From positions 1 through 19,465 of the forward strand of contig JBDSHG010000045.1 of assembly GCA_039918615.1 (NCBI GenBank): 19,465 nt of DNA, read 5' to 3'. The translations under genes were made by a program, and so were the position numbers. Under the pieces are notes generated by a model. That model was not told the DNA's origin and made no database searches. It was given only the letters and a program-made list of their open reading frames with translations. This document shows, piece after piece, positions 1 to 6,623 of the stretch (position 1 is the first letter of the stretch; every line of letters starts with the position of its first letter). This DNA is from FEN-1250 sp039918615 (GTDB lineage Bacteria; Gemmatimonadota; Gemmatimonadetes; Gemmatimonadales; Gemmatimonadaceae).

Positions 1-84
1 GGGGTTGCATGGCCGCGTAAGCTACGGCACGTTGAGCGCCCTCACTAGATTGACGCACGGCAGGCTCGGGCACGTCAATTGCCC
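1..84 (+). promoter_or_regulatory. Upstream region of mlaE with inverted repeat and possible -35 box
   Basis: There is no recognisable gene here. One frame is open from the window edge to a TAG at 46-48 and could be the tail of an upstream gene, but 15 codons are too few to judge. A 7-bp perfect inverted repeat (ATTGACG at 49-55, CGTCAAT at 73-79, 17-nt spacer) lies directly before the mlaE start. Its left arm contains TTGACG (50-55), a good -35 hexamer, but the bases 17-19 bp downstream (around TCAATT, 75-80) are a poor -10. It could be a weak promoter or an operator; both readings are tentative. Confidence 0.3.
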
Positions 85-951
85 ATGCAGCAGCTGGGTT
101 TACGACTCCCGGTAACGGGACCACTCTCGCGCGAGCTGCGATTGGCCGGTTTTCTCGAAAGCATCAACGACGGCGCGAAGATGCGGGTGCTGGCGGTCCA
201 GGAGTACTTTGGACTCGCCGCCAAGGCCATTCGCTTCATCTTCGCGCGCCCGTTCTACATCGGCGACGTCGTGCAGCAGATGGACGCGATCGGCGTCGAG
301 TCGCTCGGGATCGTGCTGCTCACGGGCTTCTTTACCGGCATGGTGCTCGCGCTCCAGACGTCGGTACAGATGGCGCAGTTCGGGGCGACCATGTACATCG
401 GCCGCCTCGTGACCGCCTCGATGGTGCGCGAGCTCGGACCCGTCCTCGCTGCGATCCTCGTGGCCGGCCGCGTCGGCTCCGGCATCGCCGCGCAGATCGG
501 GTCGATGCGTGTTACCGAGCAGATCGATGCGCTCAACACCCTCGGCGTCGATCCCATCAAGAAGCTCGTCGTGCCGCGCCTCGTCGCCGCGCTGATCATG
601 ATGCCCGTGCTCACGGTCCTCAGCGATACCGTCGGCATCGGCGGCGGCAACGTCATCGCGACAGCGTACGTCGGCATTCCGACAGGACTGTACTGGCGCA
701 CGGTGTGGGAGCAAATCGCCTCTGGCGGCTTCATCCTGCACTACATCCCCACCGACTTCGTCCAGGGGCTCATCAAGCCCTTCGTCTTTGGCGGTATCAT
801 CGCGGTCACCGGCTGCTACTTCGGCATCAATACGAAGGGCGGCACGGAAGGCGTCGGCAACGCGACGACGCGCACGGTCGTCGTCGCGAGCGTGCTCATT
901 CTCGTCATCGATTATTTCCTCACGCAGGTTCTGCTCTTCATGTTCGGATGA
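85..951 (+). CDS. mlaE: MlaE family lipid ABC transporter permease
   Basis: This is the integral-membrane permease of an Mla/MCE-type ABC system, which moves phospholipid between the inner membrane and the outer envelope. The protein has about five hydrophobic segments and reads as a complete MlaE (DUF140) domain. Recognisable blocks are the permease core with conserved ELGPVLAAILVAGRVGSG and the EQIDAL coupling stretch that follows it, then a glycine-rich SDTVGIGGG segment and a C-terminal FGINTKGGTEGVGNATT block. The start is uncertain. ATG 85 or TTG 79 adds about 32 residues before the usual family start, while ATG 181 would give 256 residues, closer to the typical length. No start has a clear Shine-Dalgarno sequence. 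The stop codon overlaps the mlaF start (ATGA, 948-951), so the two are translationally coupled. Confidence 0.95.
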   Translation: MQQLGLRLPVTGPLSRELRLAGFLESINDGAKMRVLAVQEYFGLAAKAIRFIFARPFYIGDVVQQMDAIGVESLGIVLLTGFFTGMVLALQTSVQMAQFGATMYIGRLVTASMVRELGPVLAAILVAGRVGSGIAAQIGSMRVTEQIDALNTLGVDPIKKLVVPRLVAALIMMPVLTVLSDTVGIGGGNVIATAYVGIPTGLYWRTVWEQIASGGFILHYIPTDFVQGLIKPFVFGGIIAVTGCYFGINTKGGTEGVGNATTRTVVVASVLILVIDYFLTQVLLFMFG

Positions 952-1874
952 CCGACGCACCCCGAGACACCAAGGGCGGCACGGACGCCACGGGGCCGAC
1001 CGCGCCCGAAGAGGAGCGTCGCGCCGATCCCGGCGAGGATGGCGAGCCCCGGCTGCGCCGGGCGGAGGACGAGCTCCGCGCGCGCTTCGCGGAGGAGCTC
1101 GAGGAGAGCGAGGAAACACAGGAGCGCATCGGTGTCTCGAAGGAAGCGATCGTCGAGCTCGACGACGTCTCGCTCGCCTTCGACCGCCCGATTCTCGAGC
1201 ACGTCTCGCTCGTCGCGCGGCGCGGCGAGACGATCGTGATCGCTGGCGAGTCGGGTACGGGAAAGTCGACGGCGCTCAAGCTCATCCTGCGCCTCCTGCG
1301 CCCCGACTCGGGGCGCGTCATCGTGGATGGCGAGGTGCTCAACGATGTCACGTACGAAGAAGCGCTCGTGATCCGCCAGAAAATGGGAATGGTCTTCCAG
1401 GGCGCGGCGCTCTTCGACTCGATGTCCGTTTTCGAGAATGTCGCGTTCCCGCTTCGCGAGCACACGACGCTTTCCGACGATGAGATCGAGGCGCGCGTGA
1501 GGGAGAAGCTCGCGTTCGTCGATCTCGAGCCGGATCGCGTGATGGATCAGCTGCCCGCCGAGCTCTCAGGTGGAATGAAGAAGCGCGTCGGCATTGCCCG
1601 CGGAATGGCGGTGAATCCCGCGATCATGCTCTACGATGAGCCGACCTCGGGGCTCGATCCGCTCACCACCGGTACGGTTACGCGCCTGATCATGAAGCTG
1701 CAGCGCGAGCTCAAGGTGACGAGCGTCGTCGTCTCCCACGACATTCGCTCCGCCTTCCGCATGGCGACCAAGATCGCGCTGCTCGCGGAAAAGAAAATCG
1801 TGTTCTTCGGCTCGCCGGAAGAGATGACGGCCAGCCAGGATCGGTACGTGCAGGACTTCCTCGGAGGAGTGTGA
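948..1874 (+). CDS. mlaF: MlaF family lipid ABC transporter ATP-binding protein
   Basis: This is the cytoplasmic ATPase that powers the MlaE permease. All ABC motifs are visible in the 308-residue product: Walker A GESGTGKST at residues 100-108 (Lys106), signature LSGGMKKRVGIARG from about residue 206, Walker B IMLYDEP with Asp230 and Glu231, and the H-loop His264 in VVSHD. Residues 1 to about 66 precede the ABC domain and are unusual: a proline/glycine-rich, acidic stretch, then a Glu/Arg-rich segment (about 36-60) that looks helical. Normal MlaF proteins start close to the first strand of the ABC fold. No in-frame ATG, GTG or TTG lies nearer the domain, and ATG 948 gives the common 4-nt ATGA overlap with mlaE, so the extension appears genuine. 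The following mlaD is 7 nt away, so this is one operon. Confidence 0.95.
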   Translation: MTDAPRDTKGGTDATGPTAPEEERRADPGEDGEPRLRRAEDELRARFAEELEESEETQERIGVSKEAIVELDDVSLAFDRPILEHVSLVARRGETIVIAGESGTGKSTALKLILRLLRPDSGRVIVDGEVLNDVTYEEALVIRQKMGMVFQGAALFDSMSVFENVAFPLREHTTLSDDEIEARVREKLAFVDLEPDRVMDQLPAELSGGMKKRVGIARGMAVNPAIMLYDEPTSGLDPLTTGTVTRLIMKLQRELKVTSVVVSHDIRSAFRMATKIALLAEKKIVFFGSPEEMTASQDRYVQDFLGGV

Positions 1875-1881
1875 GGTCGCT

Positions 1882-2859
1882 ATGAAACGTTCGACGTTCA
1901 TCACGTGGGACCAGCTGAAGGTTGGTGCGCTGATTCTGGCCGCGATCGCGATCCTCACGGTCGCCGTCGTGAAGCTGGGCGAGGCCGCGGATCTCTTCAC
2001 CAAGCGGTACACCCTCGTCACATTCCTGTCGAACTCGAATGGCTTGCAGAAGGGCGGCACCGTGACGCTCGCGGGGCAGCTCGCCGGCAACGTCAAGCAG
2101 ATCGACTTCCTGCCACCCTCCGGCGACACGACGCGCAACCTGCGCGTTACGCTCGAGGTGGAGGTGCGCCTGCGCGGCCTCATTCGCGAAGACTCGCGCA
2201 TCAAGCTCAAGTCGCTCGGCCTCCTCGGCGACAAGGTGCTCGATATCTCGCCGGGAACGCCGCGCTTCGCGGTCCTCCCTGCGGGCGACACGATCCAGAG
2301 CCTCCCGTCGCTCGACTACGAGGCGATGCTGACGCAGGCGAATGGCGCGCTCGCCGACGTCGTCTCGCTCACGCACGATCTCAAGTCGATCACCGGTGGC
2401 ATCGCGCACGGCGATGGGACGATGGGGCAGCTCATCAACAGCCGCACGCTCTACGATCAGCTCAATGGCACGCTCACGCACATGAACGCCCTGCTCGGCC
2501 GCCTCGACCGTCCCAACGGCACCTTCGGCAAGATGGTCGACGATCCCGCGCTGTATAACCATCTCGTCGATGTCACCGGCCAGCTCGACACCGTGCTCGC
2601 GCAACTGCACTCATCGCACAGCAGCGTTGGCCGCCTGCTCACAGACGACACGCTCTACACGCACATGGTCGCCGTCACGTCGCAAGCGGACACGCTGCTC
2701 CGTGCGCTGTCGCAGGGGAACGGCACGGCGGGCCGCATCATCAACGATCCCGCACTGTACGACAAGTTGAACAAGACGCTCACCGATCTCGGTGCGATCC
2801 TCGAAGACGTGCGCAAGAACCCGCGGAAGTACACGAAGGGGATGATCAAGGTTTTCTAG
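1882..2859 (+). CDS. mlaD: MlaD family (MCE domain) lipid transport protein
   Basis: This is the periplasmic, membrane-anchored substrate-binding component that carries lipid for MlaEF. The 325-residue product has a short cytoplasmic start, one N-terminal membrane segment (about residues 13-31) and an MCE domain at about 43-124, including NSNGLQKGGTVTLAGQLAGNV and SLGLLGDKVLDI. After the MCE domain comes a helical region with four 34-residue repeats (176-311), then the ending NPRKYTKGMIKVF, a form common in MlaD-like proteins. Start ATG 1882 is backed by a purine-rich GGAGGAGTGTGAGG 5 nt upstream, one of the few Shine-Dalgarno-like sequences in the window. No MlaA, MlaB or MlaC gene lies nearby, so MlaD may hand lipid to partners encoded elsewhere or form its own bridge. 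Confidence 0.94.
   Translation: MKRSTFITWDQLKVGALILAAIAILTVAVVKLGEAADLFTKRYTLVTFLSNSNGLQKGGTVTLAGQLAGNVKQIDFLPPSGDTTRNLRVTLEVEVRLRGLIREDSRIKLKSLGLLGDKVLDISPGTPRFAVLPAGDTIQSLPSLDYEAMLTQANGALADVVSLTHDLKSITGGIAHGDGTMGQLINSRTLYDQLNGTLTHMNALLGRLDRPNGTFGKMVDDPALYNHLVDVTGQLDTVLAQLHSSHSSVGRLLTDDTLYTHMVAVTSQADTLLRALSQGNGTAGRIINDPALYDKLNKTLTDLGAILEDVRKNPRKYTKGMIKVF
2407..2814 (+). repeat. Four tandem 34-residue repeats within mlaD
   Basis: The C-terminal part of MlaD contains four repeats in exact register. The anchor tyrosines fall at residues 191, 225, 259 and 293 and the anchor glycines at 182, 216, 250 and 284, every 34 residues (102 bp). The shared pattern is GNGTxGxLIxDxxLYxxL. Units 1, 2 and 4 keep the GT turn; unit 3 has SSHSSVG instead and is degenerate. 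The nucleotide copies have diverged, so this is a repeat under protein-level constraint and not a recent DNA duplication. Related repeats occur after the MCE domain in other MlaD-like proteins. Confidence 0.85.
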
Positions 2860-2864
2860 TCGAA

Positions 2865-2892
2865 AAAGATCGCTTGAATTCAAGCGATCTTT
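2865..2892. terminator. Perfect 28-bp palindrome, likely intrinsic (bidirectional) terminator
   Basis: The palindrome begins 6 nt after the mlaD stop. Arms AAAGATCGCTTG and CAAGCGATCTTT pair over 12 bp around a central AATT. The 3' arm ends in TTT followed by CC, so the U-tract is short, and the A-rich left edge would supply U residues on the other strand. It separates the mla operon from the EamA transporter gene. Confidence 0.7.
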
Positions 2893-2965
2893 CCGCGCGT
2901 GTGAACAGCGTTCCGCTACAGCCATCTGTCGCGACGCCGAGCGCTGCGATAAGCTGTCGCATCTC

Positions 2966-3889
2966 ATGCGACCTTCGAACCGCGTAGTCCTCGGGGTGCT
3001 GGCACTCTCGGTGGTCGGCATCTCCTTCGCCGGGCCGCTCATCCGCCTCTCGCACGCGCACGCGGTCGTGATCGCGACGTGGCGGTTGTTCTTCTCGCTG
3101 ATCATCGTCGGCGTGGCACTCGCGATCACGGGCGGATGGCGGCAGTGGCGCACGCTGGATCGCGCGGGGCTCGCGCTCGCCGCCGGCGCCGGCGTTCTTC
3201 TCGCACTCCACTTCTGGGCGTGGAACGCGTCGATCGCGATGACTACCATCGCCGCGTCGACCGTTCTCGTCGACCTACAGCCCGTCATCGTCGCCGGCGC
3301 ATCCGCCGTGTGGCTCAAGGAGGCGCCGTCGCGGCGGCAGTGGGCAGGGATCGCGCTCGCGGTGTGCGGCGCCGCGGTGCTCGGTTCTGCGGACTGGGGT
3401 GGCGGCGCGCGCGACAACAAGGCGCTGCTCGGCGATCTGCTCGCACTCGGCGGCGGTGTCGCGGCAGCGCTCTATTACCTTACGGGTCGGCGGGTGCGGC
3501 AACAGCTGGACCTGTGGCCGTACGTGGCGATCGTCTATGGCGTCTGTTTCATCACGCTGCTATCGATCTCGCTGGCGGCACATCTTCCGTTGATGCACCA
3601 GCCGCCGCGCGAGCTCGCGATCTTCGCGGCGCTTGCAGCGGGGCCGATGCTGCTCGGGCACACGGGGATGAACTGGGCGGTGAAGTACGCGCCCGCGTTC
3701 GTCGTGAATCTCACGGTGCTCGGCGAGCCGATCGGCGCGACCCTGCTTGCGGCGCTCCTCCCGGGAATCCGCGAGACGCCCTCGGGTCGTACGCTCGCAG
3801 GCTTTGCGCTCGTGTTGCTCGGCATACTGGTCGCGGTGATGAGCACCGCGGCGACCACCGGAGGAGAGGCTGTCAGCGAACCGCTATGA
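2966..3889 (+). CDS. EamA/DMT superfamily transporter
   Basis: This inner-membrane transporter belongs to the drug/metabolite transporter superfamily (EamA, RhaT-like). The 307-residue protein is almost entirely hydrophobic and reads as two EamA repeats of about five helices each (about 5-140 and 153-290). Family features include the early RLSHAHAVVIATWRL block, the ASTVLVDLQPVIVAGASAVWLKE segment closing repeat 1, and LTVLGEPIGATLLAALL in repeat 2. The substrate cannot be told from sequence; relatives export amino acids or other small metabolites. It follows a terminator-like palindrome, so it needs its own promoter. A TAAGCT at 2950-2955 is a possible -10, but no convincing -35 is visible. 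Its 3' end holds a GGAGGAGAGG stretch (3860-3869), 36 nt before the asparaginase ATG. Confidence 0.92.
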   Translation: MRPSNRVVLGVLALSVVGISFAGPLIRLSHAHAVVIATWRLFFSLIIVGVALAITGGWRQWRTLDRAGLALAAGAGVLLALHFWAWNASIAMTTIAASTVLVDLQPVIVAGASAVWLKEAPSRRQWAGIALAVCGAAVLGSADWGGGARDNKALLGDLLALGGGVAAALYYLTGRRVRQQLDLWPYVAIVYGVCFITLLSISLAAHLPLMHQPPRELAIFAALAAGPMLLGHTGMNWAVKYAPAFVVNLTVLGEPIGATLLAALLPGIRETPSGRTLAGFALVLLGILVAVMSTAATTGGEAVSEPL

Positions 3890-3905
3890 CCTCGACGTCG
3901 TCGCC

Positions 3906-4865
3906 ATGCGCGGGGATACGATCGAGTCGACGCACCATGTGCACGCGATGGTCAGCGACGCCGACGGGACGATGCTCGGCAGCGCCGGTGAGCCGTCCAT
4001 CCTGACGGTCTGGCGCTCCTGCGCGAAGCCCTTCCAGCTCTTCTCGTTCGTGGAGTCCGGCGGCTTCGACGCGTGCGGATGGGGGAGCGAGGAGCTCGCG
4101 CTCGCCTGTGCGTCACACGGCGGAGAGCCGGAGCACGTCGCGCTTGCGGCCCGCATGCTCGAATCGATCGGGCTCGAGGAAGGCGATCTTGCCTGCGGCG
4201 CCCACGAGCCGATGACTCGGCGCGGCGTTCGCCTGATGGTTCAAGCGGGACTCAGCCCCTCACGGCTGCACAACAATTGTTCGGGGAAGCACGCCGGGAT
4301 GCTCGCCTACGCACGCGGGCAGTCGTGGTCCACGCTGGGGTACGAGCGGCTTGGCCACGAAGTGCAGGATCGTGCGCTCGCGCAGATCGCAAGGTGGAGC
4401 GGAAGCCCGCGCGACGACATGGAGCTGATGGTCGACGGCTGCGGCGTGGTCGCGGTGGGGCTTCCACTCACGGCGCTGGCGCTCGCCTTCGCGAGGCTGG
4501 GTGCGGCGGCGGAGCGGGGCGATGCGGTGCCGGCGAGAATTCTGGCGGCGATTGCGGCGCATCCATTTCTTTTTGGCGGAACCGACCGGTTCGACACGGT
4601 GTTGATCGAAGAATCGAAGGGGCGGATTATCAGCAAGGTCGGCGCGGAGGGGGTGCACGCGGTTAGCATACCTGCGCAGGGAATTGCGATTGCGGTCAAG
4701 GTGGAGGACGGCGCCACGCGCGCGCAGCACCCCGCGGTCCTGAAACTCCTGCAACTCCTCGGCGTCCTGCCTGAGGGGCTTTCACCGCGGCTGGCGGCGT
4801 TTGCACGCACGCCGATCATGAACACGCGCAACGAGCTCGTTGGCGAAGTACATGTGGCGCACTGA
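3906..4865 (+). CDS. Asparaginase II family protein (AnsA-like, thermolabile type)
   Basis: This protein belongs to the asparaginase family related to Rhizobium etli AnsA (PF06089), unrelated to E. coli AnsA/AnsB. The expected reaction is hydrolysis of L-asparagine to aspartate and ammonia. The diagnostic motif NNCSGKHAGM is present at residues 123-132 (Cys125, Ser126, Lys128, His129). Other typical stretches are RGDTIES near the N-terminus, SCAKPFQLF, ALACASHGGEPEHV, and MVDGCGVVAVGLPL. ATG 3906 gives 319 residues, close to normal. In-frame residues just upstream (about RYDLDVVA) also resemble the family's first strand, but the only in-frame start codon there is CTG 3870. The true N-terminus could therefore be slightly longer. 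The gene begins 16 nt after the transporter stop, so co-transcription is likely, and a link to amino-acid handling is possible. Confidence 0.9.
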   Translation: MRGDTIESTHHVHAMVSDADGTMLGSAGEPSILTVWRSCAKPFQLFSFVESGGFDACGWGSEELALACASHGGEPEHVALAARMLESIGLEEGDLACGAHEPMTRRGVRLMVQAGLSPSRLHNNCSGKHAGMLAYARGQSWSTLGYERLGHEVQDRALAQIARWSGSPRDDMELMVDGCGVVAVGLPLTALALAFARLGAAAERGDAVPARILAAIAAHPFLFGGTDRFDTVLIEESKGRIISKVGAEGVHAVSIPAQGIAIAVKVEDGATRAQHPAVLKLLQLLGVLPEGLSPRLAAFARTPIMNTRNELVGEVHVAH

Positions 4866-4879
4866 CGTGCGCCACATTT
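4852..4879 (+). terminator. Hairpin overlapping the asparaginase stop codon, likely terminator
   Basis: Arms ATGTGGCGCAC (4852-4862) and GTGCGCCACAT (4867-4877) pair perfectly over 11 bp around a 4-nt loop TGAC, which holds the TGA stop codon (4863-4865). The hairpin is followed by TTTCGATT, a short, imperfect T-tract. A translating ribosome reaching the stop codon would cover the stem, so folding should occur only after ribosome release. Confidence 0.6.
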
Positions 4880-4901
4880 CGATTCACACTGCGATACCAC
4901 G

Positions 4902-5546
4902 ATGACGTCTCTGACCGAAACGGACACAACTTATACCTCGCTCGACGCGCCCACGGCACAGCTCGTCGATCTTGCAGCCGTACTCGCTGCGGGATCGGAA
5001 GTCGAGATGCGCGTGGCTCTCGAAGCAGCGGCAAAGTCGACGATCGATCCCGTTTGGGTGGAGGAGCTGGTGCTGCAGACGTACCTGTTCGCCGGCTTTC
5101 CGCGCACGCTCAACGGCATGCGTCTGTGGCGACGCGCGTCGAACCGCGTCCCGGACAGCAAGGATCCGGACTTCGCGGAGTCGCTCGCATCGCTGTGGAC
5201 GTCTCGCGGAGAGGAGACGTGCGAGAATGTTTACGGCACGCTGTACAAGCGGCTGCGCGCGAACATTCGGAGTCTTCATCCTGCGCTCGACGCCTGGATG
5301 ATCGATCTCTACGGCCGAGTGCTGGGAAGGCCTGGGCTGGATCTCAAGCGCCGCGAGCTGTGCATCGTGGCCGCATGCGCCGCGCTCGAGCAGGATCGGC
5401 AGCTGCACTCACATCTGCACGGCGCGATCAACGCAGGCGCAAGCCCCGAAGAGGTAGACGACACCCTGCGTATCGTGGCACCGAGGATCGGGACGGAATC
5501 GAGTCATCGCTATTCGCTGCTGTGGACCCGGGTGCGGCGCGCATGA
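4902..5546 (+). CDS. Carboxymuconolactone decarboxylase (CMD)-fold protein
   Basis: This 214-residue protein has a CMD/AhpD-like helical fold with two related halves. The first half (about 45-85) contains PVWVEELVLQTYLFAGFPRTLN. The second (about 147-188) contains LDLKRRELCIVAACAAL and the typical GAxPEEVDD turn, with Glu152, Cys154, Cys159 and His169/171/173 visible. The AhpD CxxC redox pair is absent, since Cys154 and Cys159 are four residues apart. A peroxiredoxin-reductase role is therefore unlikely, and the gamma-CMD-like or uncharacterised subgroup fits better. The start ATG 4902 lies 36 nt after the asparaginase stop, behind a terminator-like hairpin. The stop overlaps the obgE start (ATGA, 5543-5546), so its translation is tied to a ribosome-assembly GTPase. 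The function is not known from the sequence. Confidence 0.82.
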   Translation: MTSLTETDTTYTSLDAPTAQLVDLAAVLAAGSEVEMRVALEAAAKSTIDPVWVEELVLQTYLFAGFPRTLNGMRLWRRASNRVPDSKDPDFAESLASLWTSRGEETCENVYGTLYKRLRANIRSLHPALDAWMIDLYGRVLGRPGLDLKRRELCIVAACAALEQDRQLHSHLHGAINAGASPEEVDDTLRIVAPRIGTESSHRYSLLWTRVRRA

Positions 5547-6568
5547 CATCGTTCATCGATCGCGTACAGATCAAGGTGAGCGGCGGCGACGGCGGCTCCG
5601 GCATTTCCGCGTTCCGGCGCGAGAAATTCATCCCGCTCGGCGGTCCCGACGGTGGCGACGGTGGCCGCGGCGGCGACGTGTACGTGCGCGGCGACTTCAA
5701 TCTCGCGACGCTGCTCGACTATACGTATCGCGACAAGTGGGCGGCCGAGCGTGGGGATCATGGCTCTGGGAACAACAAGACCGGGCGATCCGGCGTCGAC
5801 ATCGTCCTCCCCGTTCCGCCGGGAACCATCGTGCGCGATGTCGAGACCGGCGAGATGCTCGGCGAGGTCCTCGCGGACGGCGACGAGATTCTCGTTGCGA
5901 AGGGTGGGCGCGGCGGGAAGGGAAATGCATTCTTCGCGACGCCCACACATCAGTCGCCGCGCGAATGGCAGCCTGGCGAGGAAGGCGTTGCACGCACACT
6001 CGAGCTCGTACTCAAGCTCATCGCCGACGTGGGACTGGTCGGGCAGCCGAACGCAGGGAAGTCGACGCTGCTGTCTGTGATCTCGGCGGCGCATCCGAAG
6101 ATCGCGGACTATCCGTTCACGACGCTGTCGCCGAATCTCGGTGTCGTCCCGCTGAGCGATCATCGGTCGTTCGTCGTCGCCGACATCCCCGGGATCATCG
6201 AAGGGGCGCACGAAGGGAAGGGGCTCGGGCTGCAGTTTCTGCGGCACATCGAGCGCACACGAATTCTCGCCTTTCTCATCCCCGTCGACTCAATGGATTG
6301 GCAGGCGGAGTACGATGGACTCCGCTCGGAGATTCGCAGCTATTCGGCTGAGCTCGCGCTCATCCCGCACTGCGTGGTCTTCACGAAAATGGATCTGCTT
6401 GGCGAAATGGAGCCACCGCCGATCGATGCGCCGGAGGCGTTCGGGGTATATGCGCTGAGCGCTGCGGGACGTCTCGGGCTCGACGAGGTGCTGGGCGCGT
6501 TCTGGAGCAAGCTGCTCGACCTTCGGAAGGCGGCGCAGATCGAGGCGGCGAACGCCGTCCTCCCCTAG
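5543..6568 (+). CDS. obgE: GTPase ObgE/CgtA
   Basis: This is the conserved GTPase that acts in large-ribosomal-subunit assembly and stress signalling. The 341-residue product has the glycine-rich Obg fold (about 1-158, with GGPDGGDGGRGGDVY) followed by a GTPase domain. Visible GTPase motifs are G1 GQPNAGKST at residues 167-175 (Lys173), G3 DIPGIIEG from Asp214, and a SA G5. The G4 motif, normally NKxD, reads TKMD at 281-284, so the Asn is replaced by Thr while Lys and Asp stay. The C-terminal OCT domain of some Obg proteins is absent; the protein stops soon after the G domain. It is the second gene of a coupled pair with the CMD-fold protein, and dprA follows directly. Confidence 0.97.
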   Translation: MTSFIDRVQIKVSGGDGGSGISAFRREKFIPLGGPDGGDGGRGGDVYVRGDFNLATLLDYTYRDKWAAERGDHGSGNNKTGRSGVDIVLPVPPGTIVRDVETGEMLGEVLADGDEILVAKGGRGGKGNAFFATPTHQSPREWQPGEEGVARTLELVLKLIADVGLVGQPNAGKSTLLSVISAAHPKIADYPFTTLSPNLGVVPLSDHRSFVVADIPGIIEGAHEGKGLGLQFLRHIERTRILAFLIPVDSMDWQAEYDGLRSEIRSYSAELALIPHCVVFTKMDLLGEMEPPPIDAPEAFGVYALSAAGRLGLDEVLGAFWSKLLDLRKAAQIEAANAVLP

Positions 6569-6623
6569 CGACGGCTCGCGGCACGCCGCGCTCGCGCTGT
6601 CGCTCCTTCCGGGAGTCGGCGCG

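Noticed and set aside
2407..2814. 102-bp periodicity in mlaD as a CRISPR-like or DNA-level tandem repeat
   Set aside because: The copies are diverged in DNA and the frame is kept; the repeat exists at protein level only.
2865..2892. Palindrome as an attachment site or mobile-element end
   Set aside because: There is no integrase, transposase, target duplication or change in gene content nearby; its position right after a stop codon fits a terminator better.
3886..4005. ATGA overlap at the end of the EamA transporter gene as a start for the next gene
   Set aside because: This ATG is in a different frame from the asparaginase and leads to an Arg-rich nonsense frame; the real gene starts at or near 3906.
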